Below, piece by piece: positions 20,231-32,481 of a stretch of DNA of 64,000 nt; the stretch's first letter is position 1; each line of letters starts with the position of its first letter. The stretch lies in the NCBI GenBank assembly GCA_002291465.1, contig CP021238.1, forward strand, positions 3,410,001 to 3,474,000, in the 5' to 3' direction. The DNA comes from Mycobacterium lepraemurium. Lineage in GTDB: Bacteria; Actinomycetota; Actinomycetes; Mycobacteriales; Mycobacteriaceae. Both the position numbers and the translations under genes were made by a program. The notes below the pieces were generated by a model, which saw only the letters and a program-made list of their open reading frames with translations, did not search any database and was not told the DNA's origin.

Positions 20231-20763
20231 GCGTGCGCGACTCGGTGCTGGCGCTGCTGACGGGGTGGGATCCGCCCGATGCGGCCCAGGATTCCTTGCG
20301 GCACGCGGTGTTGGCGTTCGTGCACGCCCACCCCGACGCGTGCCGGCGGGAGTGCGAGCCCGGGCATGTCACCGCGTCGACGCTGGTGCTCGACCACACC
20401 GGCGGCCGGGTGCTGCTGACCCTGCACCACCGGCTGGGCCGGTGGGTGCAGTTGGGCGGGCACTGCGACGACGACGACGCCGGCATCGTCGCGGCGGCGT
20501 TGCGCGAGGCCACCGAGGAGTCCGGGATCGACGGGCTGCGCATGGCGCCCGGGTTGACCGCGGTGCATGTGCATCCGGTGACCTGCTCGCTGGGGCTGCC
20601 CACCCGGCATCTGGATCTGCAATTCGTCGCGCACGCGCCGGCCGGCGCCCGGATCGCGATCAGCGACGAGTCCGAGGACCTGCGCTGGTGGCCCGTCGAC
20701 GCGCTACCCACGGGCACCGATCACGCGCTGACCTATCTGGTCGCCCAGGCCACGCTAGCGTGA
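20227..20763 (+). CDS. Nudix hydrolase
   Basis: This 178-residue product starts at GTG 20227, which overlaps the TGA of the broken methylase (GTGA). The Nudix signature is GGHCDDDDAGIVAAALREAT then EESG, with one extra residue before the REATEESG helix, as in the GGHCD subfamily. The substrate is probably a nucleoside diphosphate derivative, not determinable here. I do not recall an M. tuberculosis gene at this spot, so it may be a lineage-specific neighbour. Its 3' end faces manB, 25 bases away. Confidence 0.88.
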   Translation: MSVRDSVLALLTGWDPPDAAQDSLRHAVLAFVHAHPDACRRECEPGHVTASTLVLDHTGGRVLLTLHHRLGRWVQLGGHCDDDDAGIVAAALREATEESGIDGLRMAPGLTAVHVHPVTCSLGLPTRHLDLQFVAHAPAGARIAISDESEDLRWWPVDALPTGTDHALTYLVAQATLA

Positions 20764-20788
20764 CGCTCGGCGAAAGCGAACGCGAGCC

Positions 20789-21865
20789 TCAGACGTCGGA
20801 GGAGTAGCGGATCCCGCCGTCGGGAATCGACACGCCGGGCCACACCCGGGCGCCGCGCAGCAGCTCGCAGCGCGCCCCGATGTCGGCGCCGTCGCCGATC
20901 ACCCCGTCGCGGATCAGCGCCCGCGGGCCGATGCGCGCGCCGAACCCGACGATCGAGCGCTCGATCACGCTGCCGGCCTCCACCTTGACGCCGTCGAAGA
21001 TCACCGCGCCGTCCAGCCGGACGCCGGGGCCGATCTCGGCGCCCCAGCCGACGACGGTGCCGCCGATCAGCACCGCGCCCGGCGACACCGCCGCGCCGTC
21101 GTGCACCAGCTGCTCGCCGCGGTGGCCGTGCAGGGCCGGCGACGGCGCGATGCCGCGCACCAGATCCGCCGAGCCGCGCACAAAGTCCTCGGGGGTACCC
21201 ATGTCCCGCCAATAGGTGGCGTCGACGTAGCCGCACACCGTGACGTCGGGATCGGACAGCAGCGCGGGGAACACCTCGCGCTCCACCGACACCTCGCGGC
21301 CGCGCGGGATCCGGTCGATGATGCGGCGGGCGAAGACGTAGCAGCCGGCGTTGATCTGGTCGGTCGGCGGGTCCTGGGTCTTCTCCAGGAACGCGGTGAC
21401 CCGGCCGTCCTCGGTGGTCACGCAACCGAACGCGCGCGGATCGCTCACCCGAACCAGGTGCAGGGTGACGTCGGCCTGCTGCGCGGCGTGGAAGTTGAGC
21501 ATCTGGCCCAGGTCGGAACCGGAGAGCACGTCGCCGTTGAACACCATCACGGTGTCGTGCCGCAGCTGGCCGGCGACGTTGGCGATGCCGCCGCCGGTGC
21601 CCAGCGGCCGCTCCTCGGTGACGTACTCGATCTGCAGACCCAGCTTGGAGCCGTCGCCGAACTCCGCCTCGAACACCGCGGCCTGATACGACGTGCTCAG
21701 GATGACGTGCTCGATGCCGGCCGCGGCGATCCGGGACAGCAGATGGGTGAGGAACGGCAGCCCGGCGGTGGGCAGCATCGGCTTGGGCGCCGACAGGGTC
21801 AGCGGCCGCAGCCGGGTGCCCTTGCCGCCCACCAGGATCACCACGTCGACTTCGGGAGTTCCCAC
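20789..21865 (-). CDS. manB: Mannose-1-phosphate guanylyltransferase (GDP-mannose pyrophosphorylase)
   Basis: It makes GDP-mannose from mannose-1-phosphate and GTP, the donor for mannosylated glycolipids (called manB or manC). The 358-residue product has the nucleotidyltransferase signature VGGKGTRLRPLT, the metal Asp in FNGDVLSG, and a C-terminal left-handed beta-helix from about 265 with hexapeptide-like repeats. It ends one base before wbbL1 on the same strand. It is intact. Confidence 0.95.
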   Translation of the reverse strand: MGTPEVDVVILVGGKGTRLRPLTLSAPKPMLPTAGLPFLTHLLSRIAAAGIEHVILSTSYQAAVFEAEFGDGSKLGLQIEYVTEERPLGTGGGIANVAGQLRHDTVMVFNGDVLSGSDLGQMLNFHAAQQADVTLHLVRVSDPRAFGCVTTEDGRVTAFLEKTQDPPTDQINAGCYVFARRIIDRIPRGREVSVEREVFPALLSDPDVTVCGYVDATYWRDMGTPEDFVRGSADLVRGIAPSPALHGHRGEQLVHDGAAVSPGAVLIGGTVVGWGAEIGPGVRLDGAVIFDGVKVEAGSVIERSIVGFGARIGPRALIRDGVIGDGADIGARCELLRGARVWPGVSIPDGGIRYSSDV

Positions 21866-21866
21866 C

Positions 21867-22751
21867 TCAGTGCCGCCCTTCTACCCGCCGCCCGGACTCA
21901 CGCAGCGCGCTGCGCACCATCAGCCGGGCGCGCACCGCCAGCGACGCGCGCAGCGCCCAGCGCAGCGGCGCGCGCATCCAACCGGAATACCGGTCGGCCA
22001 GAAACATATAGGTGCTGCGGTGATGGGCGGCCAGGTGGCTGGCCGGGTCGGCCCCGGTGGAGTGGCCCTTGTGGTGCAGCACCTCGGCCGACGGCACGTA
22101 GACCGACAGCCAGCCAGCCTTGCCCAGCCGGTCGCCGAGGTCGACGTCCTCCATGTACATGAAGTAGCGCTCGTCGAACCCGCCGACCCGCTCGAATGCC
22201 GAGCGGCGCACCAGCAGGCACGAGCCCGACAGCCAGCCCACCGGCCGCTCGCTGGGCCCCAGCCGCTCCTGGCGGTAGGCCGTCGACCACGGGTTGTTCT
22301 TCCAGAACGGCCCGACGACCGCGTGCATGCCGCCGCGCACCAGGCTGGGCAGATGCCGCGCCGACGGGTATACCGACCCGTCGGGGTCGCGCACCAGCGG
22401 GCCCAGCGCACCGGCCCGCGGCCAGCGCGCCGCGGCGTCCAGCAGCGCGTCGATACTGCCCGGGCCCCACTGCACGTCGGGGTTGGCGACGATCACCCAT
22501 TCGCAGCCGCGATCCAGCTGTGCCACAGCACGATTCACCGCGGTGCCGTAGCCGAGGTTCGCGCCGGTGTGAAACAGCCGCACGTTGGGGTAGCGCTCGA
22601 CGGCGGCCTGCGGCGTCCCGTCGGTGGAGCCGTTGTCGGCCAGCAGCACGCACACCTCGCGTTCGGTGGCCAGCGACAGCGACGCCAGGAAGCGCTCCAG
22701 GTGCGGACCGGGTGAATAGGTCACCGTCACCACCGGCAGCACGTCAGTCAC
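21867..22751 (-). CDS. wbbL1: Rhamnosyltransferase WbbL1
   Basis: This family-2 glycosyltransferase adds rhamnose to decaprenyl-PP-GlcNAc to build the arabinogalactan linker. It has 294 residues from GTG 22751, which gives the conserved start TDVLPVVTVTYS. The nucleotide-sugar motif DNGSTDG, the metal motif ANPDVQW and the catalytic MYMEDVDLGDRL are present. Its first eight bases overlap the end of rmlD, so sugar donor and transferase are co-expressed. It is intact. Confidence 0.95.
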   Translation of the reverse strand: MTDVLPVVTVTYSPGPHLERFLASLSLATEREVCVLLADNGSTDGTPQAAVERYPNVRLFHTGANLGYGTAVNRAVAQLDRGCEWVIVANPDVQWGPGSIDALLDAAARWPRAGALGPLVRDPDGSVYPSARHLPSLVRGGMHAVVGPFWKNNPWSTAYRQERLGPSERPVGWLSGSCLLVRRSAFERVGGFDERYFMYMEDVDLGDRLGKAGWLSVYVPSAEVLHHKGHSTGADPASHLAAHHRSTYMFLADRYSGWMRAPLRWALRASLAVRARLMVRSALRESGRRVEGRH

Positions 22752-23667
22752 GCGTAGGGGGTAACGGTCGATCCGCCGCGGCCGGGCTACCAGCGTTGGC
22801 GAGCGCGGCGACAAGCGCAGGGCGCCAGGGCCTTAGCGGCCGCAGCCCGGCCGCGGCGGACTCGTGGCTGCCCAGCGCCGAGTAGGTCGGCCGCGGCGCT
22901 GGCCGGGGAAAGTGCTCGGTGCCCACCGGCCGCACCCGCGCCGGATCGGCGCCGCATTCCTCGAAGACCGCGCGGGCCTGCTCGAAGCGGGACACCGCGC
23001 CCTCGTTGGCGGCGTGCAGCACCGGCCCGGGCACCCGGTCGTCGACGACCTGCAGCAGCGCGGCCGCCAGGTCGCCGACGTAGGTCGGCGACCCGATCTG
23101 GTCGTCGACCACCTGCACCGGGCCCTCCCCCGCGGCCAGCCGGCGCATGACGGCGACGAAGCCCATGCCGGTGCCGCCGGTGTAGACCCAGGCGGTGCGC
23201 ACCACGACGCCCTGCGCGGGATCCGGCAGCGCCGCCAGCACGGCCCGCTCGCCCGCGACCTTGCTGCGGGCGTACACGCCCTGCGGGGCGACGGGGTCGC
23301 CGGGCTCGTAGGGGCGCGGCCCGTCCGGGGCGCAGGCCGGGGACTCGCCGCCGAAGACGTAGTCGGTGGAGACGTGGAGCAGCCGGGCGCCGGCGCGCGC
23401 GCAGGCCCGCGCGATGTGCCCGGGGCCGGCCTCGTTGACCGCGAAAGCGCCCGCCTCGTCGCTCTCGGCGCCGTCGACGTCGGTGTAGGCCGCGCAGTTG
23501 ATCACCACGTCGCCGGGCCGCACGATGCGTTCGGCCGCCGCCGGGTCGGTGATGTCCCACTGCGCGGACGTCAGCGCCACCACGTCACGGCCCTGACCAG
23601 CCGCCAGCACGCTCACATAGCCGCCCAGCTGCCCACCGGCGCCGGCGATCACGATCCTGCCTGACAT
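22744..23667 (-). CDS. rmlD: dTDP-4-dehydrorhamnose reductase RmlD
   Basis: It catalyses the last step of dTDP-L-rhamnose synthesis for the cell-wall linker. It has 307 residues from ATG 23667. The short-chain reductase features are GAGGQLGGYV for NAD(P)H binding, VINCAAYTDVDGAE, STDYVFGG and the catalytic YARSK. It is intact and heads the rmlD-wbbL1-manB unit, divergent from lcp1. Confidence 0.95.
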   Translation of the reverse strand: MSGRIVIAGAGGQLGGYVSVLAAGQGRDVVALTSAQWDITDPAAAERIVRPGDVVINCAAYTDVDGAESDEAGAFAVNEAGPGHIARACARAGARLLHVSTDYVFGGESPACAPDGPRPYEPGDPVAPQGVYARSKVAGERAVLAALPDPAQGVVVRTAWVYTGGTGMGFVAVMRRLAAGEGPVQVVDDQIGSPTYVGDLAAALLQVVDDRVPGPVLHAANEGAVSRFEQARAVFEECGADPARVRPVGTEHFPRPAPRPTYSALGSHESAAAGLRPLRPWRPALVAALANAGSPAAADRPLPPTRD

Positions 23668-23765
23668 GGTTCGAGTTTGGCATGACGGCTCGGGCCGCCG
23701 GGACGGCCGGGGCACGCGGGCGCCGGCTACCCGTGAAGCCAGTGTGTCGCAAGTAATGTAGTGGG

Positions 23766-25238
23766 ATGTCTGTGCAACGTGTGGTTCGTGCGATTGCCAC
23801 CGCGCTGACGCTCGCGGTCGTGCTCGGCACCGGGATCGCGTGGAGCAACGTCCGGTCCTTCGAAGACGGCATCTTTCACATGTCGGCGCCGTCGCTGGGC
23901 AAGGGCGGCGACGACGGCGCGATCGACATCCTGCTGGTGGGCCTGGACAGCCGGACCGACGCGCACGGCAACCCGCTGTCGCAGCAGGAGCTGGAGACGC
24001 TGCGGGCCGGCGACGAGGAGGCCACCAACACCGACACCATCATCCTGATCCGCATCCCCAACAACGGGAAGTCGGCGACCGCGATCTCGATCCCGCGCGA
24101 CTCCTACGTCGCCGCCCCGGGGCTGGGCAAGACCAAGATCAACGGCATCTACGGTTAGACCCAGGAGGCCAAGCGCGCCAGCCTGGTCAAGGCCGGCGAC
24201 TCGGCCGAGGACGCCGCGGCCCAGGGCACCGAGGCCGGTCGTGAGGCGCTGGTCAAGACCGTCGCCGACCTCACCGGCGTCACCGTCGACCACTACGCCG
24301 AGATCGGCCTGCTCGGTTTCGCGCTGATCACCGACGCGCTCGGCGGCGTCGACGTGTGCCTCAAAGAGCCGGTGTTCGAACCGCTTTCGGGTGCCGACTT
24401 CCCGGCCGGCCCGCAGCGGCTCAGCGGCCCGGAGGCGCTGAGCTTCGTGCGCCAGCGCCACGAACTGCCGCGCGGCGACCTGGACCGGGTGGTGCGCCAG
24501 AAGGTGGTGATGGCCTCGCTGGCGCACCGGGTCATCTCCGGGCAGACGCTGTCCAGCCCCGCCACGGTCAAGCGGCTGGAGGCCGCGGTGCAGCGCTCGG
24601 TGGTGATCTCCGCGGGCTGGGACATGATGGACTTCGTGCAGCAGATGCAGAAGCTGGCCGGCGGCAACGTCGCGTTCGCCACCATCCCGGTGCTGGACGG
24701 CGCCGGCTGGAGCGACGACGGCATGCAGAGCGTGGTGCGGGTGGACCCGCACCAGGTCGCCGACTGGGTGGGCAGCCTGCTGCACGACCAGGAGCAGGGC
24801 AAGACCGAGGAGATCGCCTACACCCCGGCCAAGACCACCGCCAGCGTCGTCAACGACACCGACATCAACGGTCTGGCCGCGGCCGTCTCGGATGTGTTGA
24901 GCGCCAAGGGCTTTGCCACCGGCACGGTGGGTAACAACGACGGCGGGCACGTCAAGACCAGCCAGGTGCGCGCCGCCAAGAGCGACGACCTGGGCGCCAA
25001 AGAGGTGTCCAAGGAACTGGGCGGGTTGCCGGTGGTGGCCGACAGCTCGCTGACGCCGGGCGCGGTGCGGGTGGTGCTGGCCAACGACTACAGCGGTCCC
25101 GGCTCGGGCCTGTCGGGCACCGAATCGATCATGCCCGCCAAGGTGTCCACCGCCGGCGCGGCGAGCACCAACGACAAGGCGCCCGCTCCGTCGCCGATCC
25201 TGACCGCCGGCTCCGACAAGCCGGAGTGCATAAACTAG
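23766..25238 (+). pseudogene. lcp1: LytR-CpsA-Psr ligase Lcp1 with in-frame TAG at codon 131
   Basis: This is the homologue of Rv3267 (Lcp1), which attaches arabinogalactan to peptidoglycan. One frame runs from ATG 23766 to TAG 25236-25238, about 490 codons, interrupted only by TAG 24156-24158. Before it lie the signal anchor and LCP core motifs DILLVGLDSR, NTDTIILIRI and SIPRDSYV. After it come HYAEIGLLGF, LSFVRQRHELPRGD and the C-terminal LytR_C part. Nothing else is wrong with the frame, so this is a single recent C-to-T type nonsense (CAG to TAG) or an error. A 130-residue product would lack the second half of the LCP domain. Confidence 0.85.
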
Positions 25239-25243
25239 CGCCG

Positions 25244-25958
25244 GTGCGCCAATCGAGCACGCTGTCGACGGCGATCCTGGATCCCATGCTGCGGGCCGAT
25301 CCGGTCGGTCCGCGCATCACCCTACTACGACGACGCGACCGGCGAGCGCATCGAGCTCTCCGGTGTGACGCTGGTCAACTGGGCCGCCAAGACCGGTAAC
25401 CTGCTGCGCGACGAACTCGGCGCCGGGCCGGCCAGCCAGGTCGCGATCCTGTTGCCCGCGCATTGGCAGACGACGACGGTGCTGTTCGGGGTGTGGTGGA
25501 TCGGCGCCGAGGCGGTGCTCGCCGGCCCGGCCGATCTGGCCCTGTGCACGCCGGCGCGGCTGGACGAGGCCGACGCCACCGGCGCCGGCGAGGTGGCGGT
25601 GCTGTCGCTGGATCCGTTCGGCCGCCCGGTGAGCGACCTGCCGATCGGGGTGACCGACTACGCCACCGCGGTGCGGGTGCACGGCGACCAGATCGTGCCC
25701 GAGCCGCGACCGGGCCCGGCGCTGGACGGCCGCTCGGTCGAACAGGTGCTGCAGCAGTGCCGAAGTTCCGCGGCGGCACGGGGTTTGACGGCGGCCGACC
25801 GGGTGCTTTCCAGCGCGTCGTGGCCGGATCCCGACGCGCTGGTGGACGGGCTGCTGGCGATCCTGGCCATCGGCGGCTCGCTAGTTCAGGTGACCAATGC
25901 CGACCCGACGGTGCAGCCGCGCCGGATCGAAACCGAGAAGGTCACCCGGGTGCTGTGA
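25244..25958 (+). pseudogene. TIGR03089-family protein (Rv3268-like), frameshifted near the 5' end
   Basis: GTG 25244 begins six bases after lcp1. The first 26 codons read as expected (DPMLRADPVGPRIT), then one extra C near 25322 shifts YYDDATGER out of frame. The remaining frame runs cleanly from about 25324 to TGA 25958 with ALVNWAAKTGNLL-like and ILLPAHWQT motifs, reminiscent of an AMP-ligase N-terminal fold. A GTG at 25365 could restart translation and give 197 residues, so residual function cannot be excluded. Confidence 0.75.
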
Positions 25959-25977
25959 GCACCCGCCTTCGGCCGGC

Positions 25978-26013
25978 CCAATACATATTGATATTGCTAT
26001 ATTTCGATGTTAA
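25978..26013. promoter_or_regulatory. A+T-rich promoter stretch upstream of pacL1-ctpC
   Basis: An isolated A+T-rich stretch with a direct repeat ATATTGATATTG and a CTATATT element, 50-85 bases before pacL1. In a genome this G+C-rich it stands out as a probable promoter with a metal-responsive operator (ArsR/SmtB sites look like this). The regulator is not identified. Confidence 0.4.
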
Positions 26014-26062
26014 CGTCGTGCGAGCATGGGCTGAACGCGCACACGACAGGAAGGTTGCGGCA

Positions 26063-26344
26063 ATGGCGGTCTACGGGCTGTTGGCGAAGGCGGCAGGGAC
26101 GGTAGTCACCGGGCTGGTCGGCGTGACGGCCTACGAGGTGGTGCGCAAAGGGTTGGCCAAGGCGCCGCTACACGAGACCGCGGTGACCGCGGCCGAACTC
26201 GGACTGCGCGGCACCCGCAAGGCCGAGGAGGCCGCCGAGTCGGCGCGGCTCAAGCTGGCCGACGTGATGGCCGAGGCCCGCGAGCGCATCGGCGAGGAGG
26301 CGCCCACGCCCTCGATCGCCGACACCCACGACCACGAGCACTGA
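26063..26344 (+). CDS. pacL1: PacL1-type DUF1490 metal chaperone of CtpC
   Basis: This is the 93-residue orthologue of Rv3269. The N-terminal hydrophobic helix (about 3-25) anchors it in the membrane. A charged amphipathic helix follows (TRKAEEAAESARLKLADV). The C-terminal DTHDHEH is the His/Asp-rich metal-binding tail. PacL1 forms membrane clusters with the P-type ATPase CtpC and protects against zinc. ATG 26063 is preceded by AGGAAGG. It ends 6 bases before ctpC, so the two are an operon. Confidence 0.9.
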   Translation: MAVYGLLAKAAGTVVTGLVGVTAYEVVRKGLAKAPLHETAVTAAELGLRGTRKAEEAAESARLKLADVMAEARERIGEEAPTPSIADTHDHEH

Positions 26345-26350
26345 CCGCGC

Positions 26351-28518
<2,168 letters not shown>

Positions 28519-28534
<16 letters not shown>

Positions 28535-28637
28535 CAGCCGCACTCCTCGCCGCGCCAGGCCCGCACGCCCTGCCACACGGCGGCGCCAGTCCGCCCCGTG
28601 CGCGGCAACCAGGGCGAGGGGCCGGGCGGCGTGATGC
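28519..28637 (-). pseudogene. Possible 3' remnant of an Rv3271c-type membrane protein
   Basis: Between ctpC and the methyltransferase the minus strand reads about 38 codons of normal-looking composition (PGPSPWLPRTGRTGAAVWQG, then VRAWRGEECGC) ending TAG 28519-28521 inside the ctpC tail. M. tuberculosis has the convergent gene Rv3271c here. The 5' part would be deleted. The evidence is composition and position only, so this is tentative. Confidence 0.3.
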
Positions 28638-28691
28638 GGCCGTCCGCCGGTAGTTATTGTGGCTAACGGTAGAGCGGAAGGGGCTTCCTCG

Positions 28692-29606
28692 ATGGCGCGC
28701 ACCGACGACGACACCTGGGACCTGGCCACCAGCGTGGGCGCGACCGCCACCATGGTGGCCGCCGGACGGGCCCGGGCCACCCGGGACGGCCTGATCGACG
28801 ACCCGTTCGCCGAGCCGCTAGTGCGCGCCGTGGGCGTCGACTTCTTCACCCGGTGGGCCGCCGGCGAACTCGACGCCGCCGACGTCGACGTGCCCGGGGC
28901 GGCATGGGGCATGCAGCGCATGACCGACATGCTCACCGCCCGCACCCGCTACATCGACGCGTTCTTCGTCGAGGCGGGCGCCGCGGGAATCCGCCAGGTG
29001 GTGATCCTGGCCTCCGGCCTGGATGCCCGCGCCTACCGGCTGCCCTGGCCGGCGGGCACCACGGTGTTCGAGCTCGACCAGCCGCGGGTGCTCGAGTTCA
29101 AGGCCGCCACCATCGCCCAGCTCGGCGCCGAGCCCACCGCGCCGGTGCGCGCCGTCGCGATCGACCTGCGCCACGACTGGCCGTCGGCGCTGCGGCAGGC
29201 GGGCTTCGACATCGGGCGCCCCGCCGCCTGGGCCGCCGAGGGACTCCTCGGGTTCCTGCCGCCGCAGGCCCAGGATCGGTTGCTGGACAACGTCACCGCG
29301 CTGTCCGCCGACGGCAGCCAGTTGGTGGCCGAGGTCTTCGCCAACACCGGCGCCAGCGGGGACGCCTTGAATGCGGCCGGCGAAAGGTGGCGGCGGCACG
29401 GCCTGGACGTCGCCCTGGACGACCTGGGCTTCCCCGGTCAGCGCAAAGACCCGGCCAGTTACCTGCAGCAGCTGGGCTGGCAGCCGGTGCGCACACCGCT
29501 GAACCAGATGCTGGCCAACAACGGGCTGCCGCTGCAGTCGACCGAGCCCGGCGCGCCGTTCGCCCAGAATTACTACTGCACCGCGGTGCTGAACAAGGCA
29601 GGTTAG
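28692..29606 (+). CDS. SAM-dependent methyltransferase, TIGR00027 family
   Basis: This 304-residue member of the large mycobacterial family of putative class I methyltransferases starts at ATG 28692 with the family's usual [20 protein letters not shown]. The SAM-binding glycine motif is [15 protein letters not shown], followed by [12 protein letters not shown]. Substrates in this family are mostly unknown; polyketide or lipid methylation has been proposed. The frame is open 11 codons upstream. It is not part of the M. tuberculosis gene order here. It is intact. Confidence 0.88.
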   Translation: MARTDDDTWDLATSVGATATMVAAGRARATRDGLIDDPFAEPLVRAVGVDFFTRWAAGELDAADVDVPGAAWGMQRMTDMLTARTRYIDAFFVEAGAAGIRQVVILASGLDARAYRLPWPAGTTVFELDQPRVLEFKAATIAQLGAEPTAPVRAVAIDLRHDWPSALRQAGFDIGRPAAWAAEGLLGFLPPQAQDRLLDNVTALSADGSQLVAEVFANTGASGDALNAAGERWRRHGLDVALDDLGFPGQRKDPASYLQQLGWQPVRTPLNQMLANNGLPLQSTEPGAPFAQNYYCTAVLNKAG

Positions 29607-29617
29607 GAACCCAACGC

Positions 29618-30845
29618 ATGCCACACGAGACGACGAACGGCAAGCCTCCCAAGCCCCTTGACGGATTCCGGGTGCTCGACTTCACCCAGAACATCGCCGG
29701 GCCGATGGCCGGTCAGGTGCTGGCCGGCCTGAGCGCCGAGGTCATCAAGATCGAGGCGCCGATCGGCGAGGCGGCCCGGCAACACATCACCGCCGTGCTG
29801 CCCGGCCGTCCGCCGCTGGCCACCCTGTTCCTGCCGCACAACCGGGGCAAGAAGTCGGTGCTGGCCGACCTGCGCAACGACGAGGCCAAGCAGCGGATCC
29901 TGCGACTGGTCGACACCGCCGACGTTGTGCTGGAAGGGTTTCGGCCCGGGGTGATGGAACGCATGGGCCTGGGCCCCGAGGAGCTGCAGGGCCGCAACCC
30001 CAGACTCGTCTACGCGCGGCTATCCGCCTACGGCGGCAACGGCCCGGAGGGCAGCCCGGCCGGGGGTGGATCTGATGGTGGCCGCCGAGTCAGGCATGAC
30101 CACCGGGATGCCCACCCCCACCGGCAAACCCCAGATCATCCCGTTCCAGCTGGTCGACGCCGCCAGCGGGCACGTGCTGGCCCAGGCGGTGCTGGCCGCG
30201 CTGCTCAATCGGGAGCGGCACGGGGTGGCCGACGTGGTGCGGGTCGCCATGTACGACGTGGCGGTCAGCCTGCAGGCCAGCCAGCTGACCATCCACCTCA
30301 ACAAGCCGAACGCCGACCACAAGCCGTGCGACTCGGCGTCAAAATCCAAGCGGCGCAAGGGTGTTGGTTTCGCCACCCAGCCGTCGGACGCGTTCAAGGC
30401 CGCCGACGGCTACCTGGTGATCAGCGCGTACGTGCCCGAGCACTGGGACAAGCTGTGCGAGGTCATCGGCCGGCCCGACCTGCGCGACGACGAGCGGTTC
30501 GCCGACCAGCGCTCCCGTGCGCTGCACTACCCCGAGCTGACCGAGGAGCTGGAGAAGGCGCTGGCCCCCAAGACCGCCGACGAATGGGTCCGGCTGCTGC
30601 AGGACGCCGAGCTGATGGCCTGCCACGCCTACACCTGGAAGCAGGTGGTGGGCACCCCGCTGTTCGCCGAGAACGAGCCCACCCTGCAGGTCGGCGAGGG
30701 CGCCGACGCCGTCACGGTAATCCGCACTCCGGCAAAGTATTCCAGCTTCGAGGCGGCGTCGGCGGGCTTGGGCCACCGACCCCCTCCCCCGGCGCTGGGG
30801 CAGCACACCGAGGAGTATCTGGGCGCACCGCAGACCGCGTCGTGA
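29618..30845 (+). pseudogene. Family III CoA-transferase (Rv3272-like), frameshifted
   Basis: ATG 29618 opens normally (KPLDGFRVLDFTQNIAGPMA, GAEVIK-like SAEVIKIEAP). Near 30054 one extra C shifts the frame just before the catalytic Asp region, where GVDLMVAAESGMTTGMP follows in the new frame to TGA 30845. The two halves together make a normal CoA-transferase of about 405 residues. A GTG at 30066 could start a 259-residue fragment lacking the CoA-binding half. It is the last colinear gene before the accessory signalling block. Confidence 0.85.
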
Positions 30846-30848
30846 GCC

Positions 30849-32439
30849 TCACTGCGCCAGCTTGACCACCCGGTCGTCGCCGCGGTCGGCGACGTACACG
30901 CCGCCCTGGCTGTCGACGGCCACCCCCTCCTGGTAGTTCAAACCGCTGAAGGGCAGCTCCTTTTGAGAGTTGGAGCCGGCGGCCATGCTGAGCACCCGGT
31001 TGTTGAAGTCGGCGACGTAGACCGTGCCGGCGCCGTCGACGGCCGGCCCCTGCGGCTGGTAGAGCCCGCTGAACGGCAGCACCGTCGTGGCGCCTGAGCC
31101 GGCCGCCAGCTTCACCACCCGGCCGTACATGCCCTCGCTGGTGACGTAGACGTTGCCGGCGCCGTCCAGCGTCACGCTGCCCGGGGAGTGGCGGAAGTCA
31201 ATGCCGTTGAAGGGCAACACACTTTGGCCGCCGGCCTGCTTCGCGGGTCCCGACGATGCGGTGGACAGGTAGCCGACGACCGCCACCACGAAGGCGACCA
31301 GCGCGACCAGGGCGACGGCGCCGACGATGATCCACTGTTTGCGCTTGTTGTCGGTCGGCGCCGCGGGACGCCCGAAGTCCGGGCCGGGCGCATACACGCG
31401 GCCGGAACCCGTTGGGGCGGCGCGGATCAGCCCCGAGCTCGGGGCCCGCCCGGGCGGGCGACGGGCCGACGACAGTCTCCGCGCTCGGCGACGGGGCAAA
31501 CGACTCCGGCCAGTGCGTCGAGCGCTGCTCGGCCGCGCCCGCGCCCAGGGTCGCGACCTGGCCGTCGCGCAGGATCGTGGTGGCCTTGCGCTGCTCGGAC
31601 GTGGTAAGCGCCTCGTGCGCGGCGGTGGCGAATTCGCCCGCGGTGCTGTAGCGATCCTCGAGGCGTTTGGCCATGCCCTTGGCGCTCACCCGGTCCAGGG
31701 CGGGCGGGAACGCACCCGGGCGCAGCTGGCTCAGCGGCGGGGCCGTCTTCGTCAGGTGCGCGGCGACCAGCCGCTCGACCGTGTCGGCCCGATACGGCGG
31801 CACCCCGGTCAGGCACTCGGTCAACACGCAGGCCAGCGAATAGATGTCGACGCTGTTGGTGACCTCGTCGTCGGTGAACCGCTCCGGAGCCATGTAGTAG
31901 TACGTTCCGATCGCCGTCCCGACCTGGGTCAGCCCCGGGTCGGACGCGGCCCGCGCGATCCCGAAGTCCGCCGGGTAGGCGAAGTCGCTGGGTGTGACCA
32001 GGATGTTCCCCGGCGTGACGTCGCGGTGCGTCACCCCGGCGGCGTGCGCGGCGTCCAGCGCGGCGGCGACCTGACGGATGATGGCGATCGCCCGGGGCGG
32101 GACAAGCGGCCCCGCCCGGTGCAGCAGCGAGCCCAGATCGATGCCGTCGACCAAGCGCATCTCCACGAAAAATCGCCCGTCGATCTCGCCGTAGTCGTGG
32201 ATCGGCACCACGTGCGGTTCGGTCAGCCGTCCGGCGATGTCGGCCTCGCGCTGCAGCCGCGCGCTGAACTCGGGGTTCCCGGAGAACTGCTGCGAGATCA
32301 GCTTCAGGCCCACCAGCCGGTGCTTGCGGGTGTCCTCGGCCTCGTACACCTCGCCCATGCCGCCCTGGCGCAGCAGCCGCACCAGGCGGTACGGGCCGAA
32401 CCACGACCCGACCTGCACGGCCGACCCGTTATCGCTCAC
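30849..32439 (-). pseudogene. pknD: PknD-like Ser/Thr kinase with NHL sensor, frameshifted
   Basis: ATG 32439 opens a kinase domain (about 1-275) with the P-loop RQGGMGEVYEA, invariant Lys in GLKLIS, DFG in PADFGIARAA and APERF. The catalytic loop reads HRDVTPGN instead of HRDVKPEN, losing the conserved Lys. Between about 31430 and 31470 the frame changes in a C/G palindromic stretch. The transmembrane segment (QWIIVGAVALVALVAFVVAV) and the NHL repeats (GNVYVTSEGMYGRVVKL) lie in the next frame and end at 30849. Only about three blades are left, against six in PknD. Confidence 0.85.
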
Positions 32440-32481
32440 CGTCGAGCCTCCTTCGCTCGTCCGTCACGTTCAGTCACGTTG

